Origin: Opitutia bacterium
GTDB lineage: Bacteria > Verrucomicrobiota > Verrucomicrobiae > Opitutales > UBA953
Reading direction: 5' to 3'
Length of the DNA stretch: 22,823 bases
NCBI GenBank assembly: GCA_947488485.1
Contig: CANKZO010000020.1
Coordinates: forward strand, 1-22,823
This document shows positions 20,565 to 22,823 of this stretch, one piece after another (the first letter of the stretch is position 1; every line of letters starts with the position of its first letter). The notes beneath the pieces are model-generated. The model had not been told where the DNA came from. It worked only from the letters and a program-made list of their open reading frames with translations, and ran no database searches. A program made the position numbers and the translations under genes.

Positions 20565-22157
20565 ATGATTACCTGGCTCCAGAACGCCACCGGCAAGCAC
20601 CACCGTCTGATCTTCGGCTTCCTGCTGGTGGTCATCGTGGTCTCCTTCGTCTTCTACGGGTTCGCCGGACGTGGCGCCCTGACCGGCGGCCCCGCCTACA
20701 TGTATCAAGGCGTGAACCTTAACGACCCCGCCGTCCGCAAGCGCCACAACGACGCCCTCTTCTTCGGCCAGATGACCGGCCAGCGCATGGACCCCAACGG
20801 ACTCGTCCAGCGCGTCGCCGAACTCGCCCTCGCCGACAGCCTCGACATCCCCGCCCCTTCCGCCGTCGAGATCCGCCGCCTCGCCCGCGAGATGACCGCC
20901 GCCGCCGACAGCAAGAGCAACGACGGCCTCAACAAGTTCCTCGAGTTCGCCGGTAAGCAGCTCGACGCCACCGACCTCGACATCCGCGCCCGCTTCGAGA
21001 CCTTCATCCAGGATTCGTGGCGCATCCAGAAGGCCCGCGGCGCCGTCGCCGGTTCCGGCCACGTGACCGCCAGCCAGATCAAGCGCATGCTCGACCGCGT
21101 GCGCACCAAGTGGACCGTCGATGTCGCCACCTTCTCCGCCGCCGGCTTCAAGCCCGACGTGAAAGTCGACGACGCCAAGGTCAAGGAAGCCTTCAACACC
21201 AACATCGAAGACTACCGCCTGCCCGCCCGCGTGGCCGTGACCGCGGTGACCATCGCCTCGACCGTCGCCGACACCGCGCCGGTCAGCGACGACGAGATCA
21301 TCAATATGGGCTACAACCAGGCCGAGAAGTTCAAGTTCGAGACCGGCAAGATCAAGGAACAGGCCCTCGCCAAGCGCGCCGAGCTCGAGAAGCTTGTCCG
21401 CACCGAACGCGCCATCACCAACCTCGCCGGCCAGATCTCCGACGAACTCGCCGAGAAATTCCCGATCGATACCGCCAAGGCCGACAGCAAGGAACTCGCC
21501 GCCTGGATCAAGGCCAAGAACGCCAAGATCACGACCATCCCCGCTTTCGACGTCACCGCCGCTCCGTCCGTCGCGCAGGTCCCGGCCGAAGCCCTCCGCG
21601 TCGCCGGCGAACTTACCGAGAAGGAATGGCGCACCGAAGTCTACCGCTCCGAAGCCGGCGCGACCTTCATCCTGCTCAACCAGCGCACGCCTGACCGTCT
21701 GCCGACCTTCGACGAAGCCAAGACCAAGGCTGTCGAGGCCTGGAAGAAGTCCCAGTTCAACCGCCTGCTGTCCGAAGAAGCCAACAAGCTCGCGAAGGGC
21801 ATCAATGAGGACATCGCTGCCGGCAAGTCCTTCACCGACAGCGCCAAGGCGCGCAAGCTGACGCTCGCCTCCCCTGAAGCCTTCACCTCCCGCGCGCTCC
21901 CCGAATCCCTCCGCGGTGCCAACGAGAGCACCGAACTCCTCATCGAAGCCGCCGGCGTCGGCAAGGTGACCTCCCCGATCCGTACCGCCAACGGCGACTT
22001 CGTCTTCATCCGCCCGGCCAAGGCCGACCTGCCCAAGGACGCCACGAACGCCGAAGAGAGCCGCATGGCGACGATGCAGTTCTCGATGTACATCGCTGAA
22101 AACATGGCTCGCGGCCTCGTCCAAGACATCGTCCCCCCGCCCGTCGAGGCCAAGTAA
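20565..22157 (+). CDS. PpiD/SurA-N-like membrane-anchored periplasmic chaperone
   Basis: A 530-residue protein with a short cytoplasmic start (MITWLQNATGKHHR), one membrane helix at about residues 15-34 (LIFGFLLVVIVVSFVFYGF) and a large, highly charged periplasmic helical domain. This layout, with the FVFYGF end of the helix, resembles PpiD and the SurA N-terminal chaperone domain, which help outer-membrane and secreted proteins fold after translocation. I do not see the characteristic parvulin motifs of a prolyl isomerase, though a degenerate one could be present around residues 220-400. It is transcribed alone, from its own promoter to a strong terminator. Confidence 0.72.
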   Translation: MITWLQNATGKHHRLIFGFLLVVIVVSFVFYGFAGRGALTGGPAYMYQGVNLNDPAVRKRHNDALFFGQMTGQRMDPNGLVQRVAELALADSLDIPAPSAVEIRRLAREMTAAADSKSNDGLNKFLEFAGKQLDATDLDIRARFETFIQDSWRIQKARGAVAGSGHVTASQIKRMLDRVRTKWTVDVATFSAAGFKPDVKVDDAKVKEAFNTNIEDYRLPARVAVTAVTIASTVADTAPVSDDEIINMGYNQAEKFKFETGKIKEQALAKRAELEKLVRTERAITNLAGQISDELAEKFPIDTAKADSKELAAWIKAKNAKITTIPAFDVTAAPSVAQVPAEALRVAGELTEKEWRTEVYRSEAGATFILLNQRTPDRLPTFDEAKTKAVEAWKKSQFNRLLSEEANKLAKGINEDIAAGKSFTDSAKARKLTLASPEAFTSRALPESLRGANESTELLIEAAGVGKVTSPIRTANGDFVFIRPAKADLPKDATNAEESRMATMQFSMYIAENMARGLVQDIVPPPVEAK

Positions 22158-22177
22158 GGGAGTCTTAAGGCCCACTG

Positions 22178-22216
22178 GAACCCCTCAGGAGGCCGCCTCC
22201 TGAGGGGTTCTTTATT
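22178..22216 (+). terminator. Strong intrinsic terminator of the PpiD-like gene
   Basis: Perfect arms AACCCCTCAGGAGGC (22179-22193) and GCCTCCTGAGGGGTT (22195-22209), one more G-C pair outside, then CTTTATTT. It begins 20 bases after the stop codon and is the best terminator in the window. Confidence 0.95.
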
Positions 22217-22238
22217 TGGCCCCCATTCCCGGCTTTAC

Positions 22239-22262
22239 CACCCCTGACCCCACCCCTACCCC
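22239..22262. repeat. C-rich hexamer-like array upstream of gltX
   Basis: CACCCC, TGACCCC, ACCCC, TACCCC, slightly out of register, followed by TTTCCC and ending 13 bases before the gltX ATG. It is related to the arrays before pyrB and the SGNH gene. Confidence 0.65.
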
Positions 22263-22275
22263 TTTCCCTATCCAA

Positions 22276-22823
22276 ATGTCCCAGGTCCGCGTCCGCTTCG
22301 CCCCCAGCCCCACCGGCTTCTTCCATATCGGAAGCGCCCGCACGGCCCTGTTCAACTGGCTCTACGCCCGTCACACGGGCGGCAAGTTCATCCTCCGCAT
22401 CGAGGATACCGACAAGGAGCGTAACTCCGACGCCTTCCTGAAGGTGATCTTCGACTCGATGCGCTGGCTCGGCATGGATTGGGACGAAGGCCCCGAGGCC
22501 GGCGGCGACTACGGTCCCTACTTCCAGTCGCAGCGCACCGAACTCTACAAGGCCAAGCTCCAGGAGCTCGCCGCCAAGGGCCGCGCCTACGAGAAGGACG
22601 GCGCCTGGTGGCTCCGCCTCGAAGGCGCCCGCACCGCCGCCTACGACGACCACCTGAAGAAGGATTACGAGAAGGTCGACGCCGCCCCGATGGTGCTGCA
22701 CGACATGGTGCGCGGTCAGGTCGCCCGCGTCGAAGACCGCGACTTCGTGATCTTCCGCTCCAACGGCGAACCGGTCTTCCACTTCGTCAACGTCGTCGAC
22801 GACATCGAGATGAAGATCACGCA
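22276..22823 (+). CDS. gltX: Glutamyl-tRNA synthetase (3' end outside window)
   Basis: Charges tRNA-Glu with glutamate. The first 182 codons are present. The class I signature [22 protein letters not shown] contains the HIGH-type motif as HIGS (17-20). [23 protein letters not shown] and the acceptor-binding [10 protein letters not shown] region follow. The HIG at residue 17 and the absence of an earlier in-frame start fix the ATG at 22276. No Shine-Dalgarno sequence is visible. The KMSKS part lies outside the window. Confidence 0.97.
   Translation, partial: MSQVRVRFAPSPTGFFHIGSARTALFNWLYARHTGGKFILRIEDTDKERNSDAFLKVIFDSMRWLGMDWDEGPEAGGDYGPYFQSQRTELYKAKLQELAAKGRAYEKDGAWWLRLEGARTAAYDDHLKKDYEKVDAAPMVLHDMVRGQVARVEDRDFVIFRSNGEPVFHFVNVVDDIEMKIT

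Overview
GC-rich, gene-dense bacterial chromosome that best fits Verrucomicrobiota, probably the Opitutales. Supporting signs are a DUF5069 protein, a secreted CE15-type glucuronoyl esterase, two secreted SGNH esterases, a PyrB-PyrX pair, few Shine-Dalgarno sites and high G+C. The taxonomic call is inference; the window holds no rRNA or other phylogenetic marker I could place with certainty.

Layout. (1) 1-5519: a tripartite RND efflux operon on the minus strand (adaptor lipoprotein, HAE-1 pump, outer-membrane factor cut by the window edge) with a divergent TetR/AcrR repressor. A perfect palindromic operator covers the adaptor start codon. (2) 5552-8084: a secreted coiled-coil protein, a GxDLY/SGNH esterase and a YhhQ queuosine-precursor transporter. 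(3) 8208-8467: a candidate structured small RNA (+) converging on tRNA-Leu(UAA) (-) across a shared terminator. (4) 8572-13938: trpA, then a tight run pyrB - pyrX (dihydroorotase-like, metal ligands lost) - CPBP membrane protease with an AT-rich in-frame insertion - thiL. (5) 13952-15662, minus strand: a DUF5069 protein with its own terminator, then a two-gene membrane unit in which a holin-like membrane domain carries a histone-H1-like Lys/Ala tail. (6) 15663-18304: repeat-rich spacers around an SGNH hydrolase and an MFS exporter, then tRNA-Arg(CCG). (7) 18375-20471, minus strand: CE15 esterase and dihydrofolate reductase, separated by palindromic repeats. (8) 20565-22823: a PpiD-like membrane chaperone with a strong terminator, then the first 182 codons of gltX.

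The intergenic DNA is unusually structured. There are tandem 6-mers and 7-mers, in two places as facing complementary arms; a three-way-junction palindrome with complementary loops; a cluster of four hairpins inside a GGTAGGGGC/GCCCCTACC inverted repeat; and two inverted copies of an ~80-bp hairpin element bracketing tRNA-Arg and the esterase gene. Two promoters place the predicted transcription start on the A of the start codon, suggesting leaderless mRNAs.

The best candidates for new biology are the membrane/histone-tail unit, the unassigned small RNA, the AT-rich insertion in the protease and the repeat families. I saw no CRISPR array, transposase, integrase or recognisable defence system.
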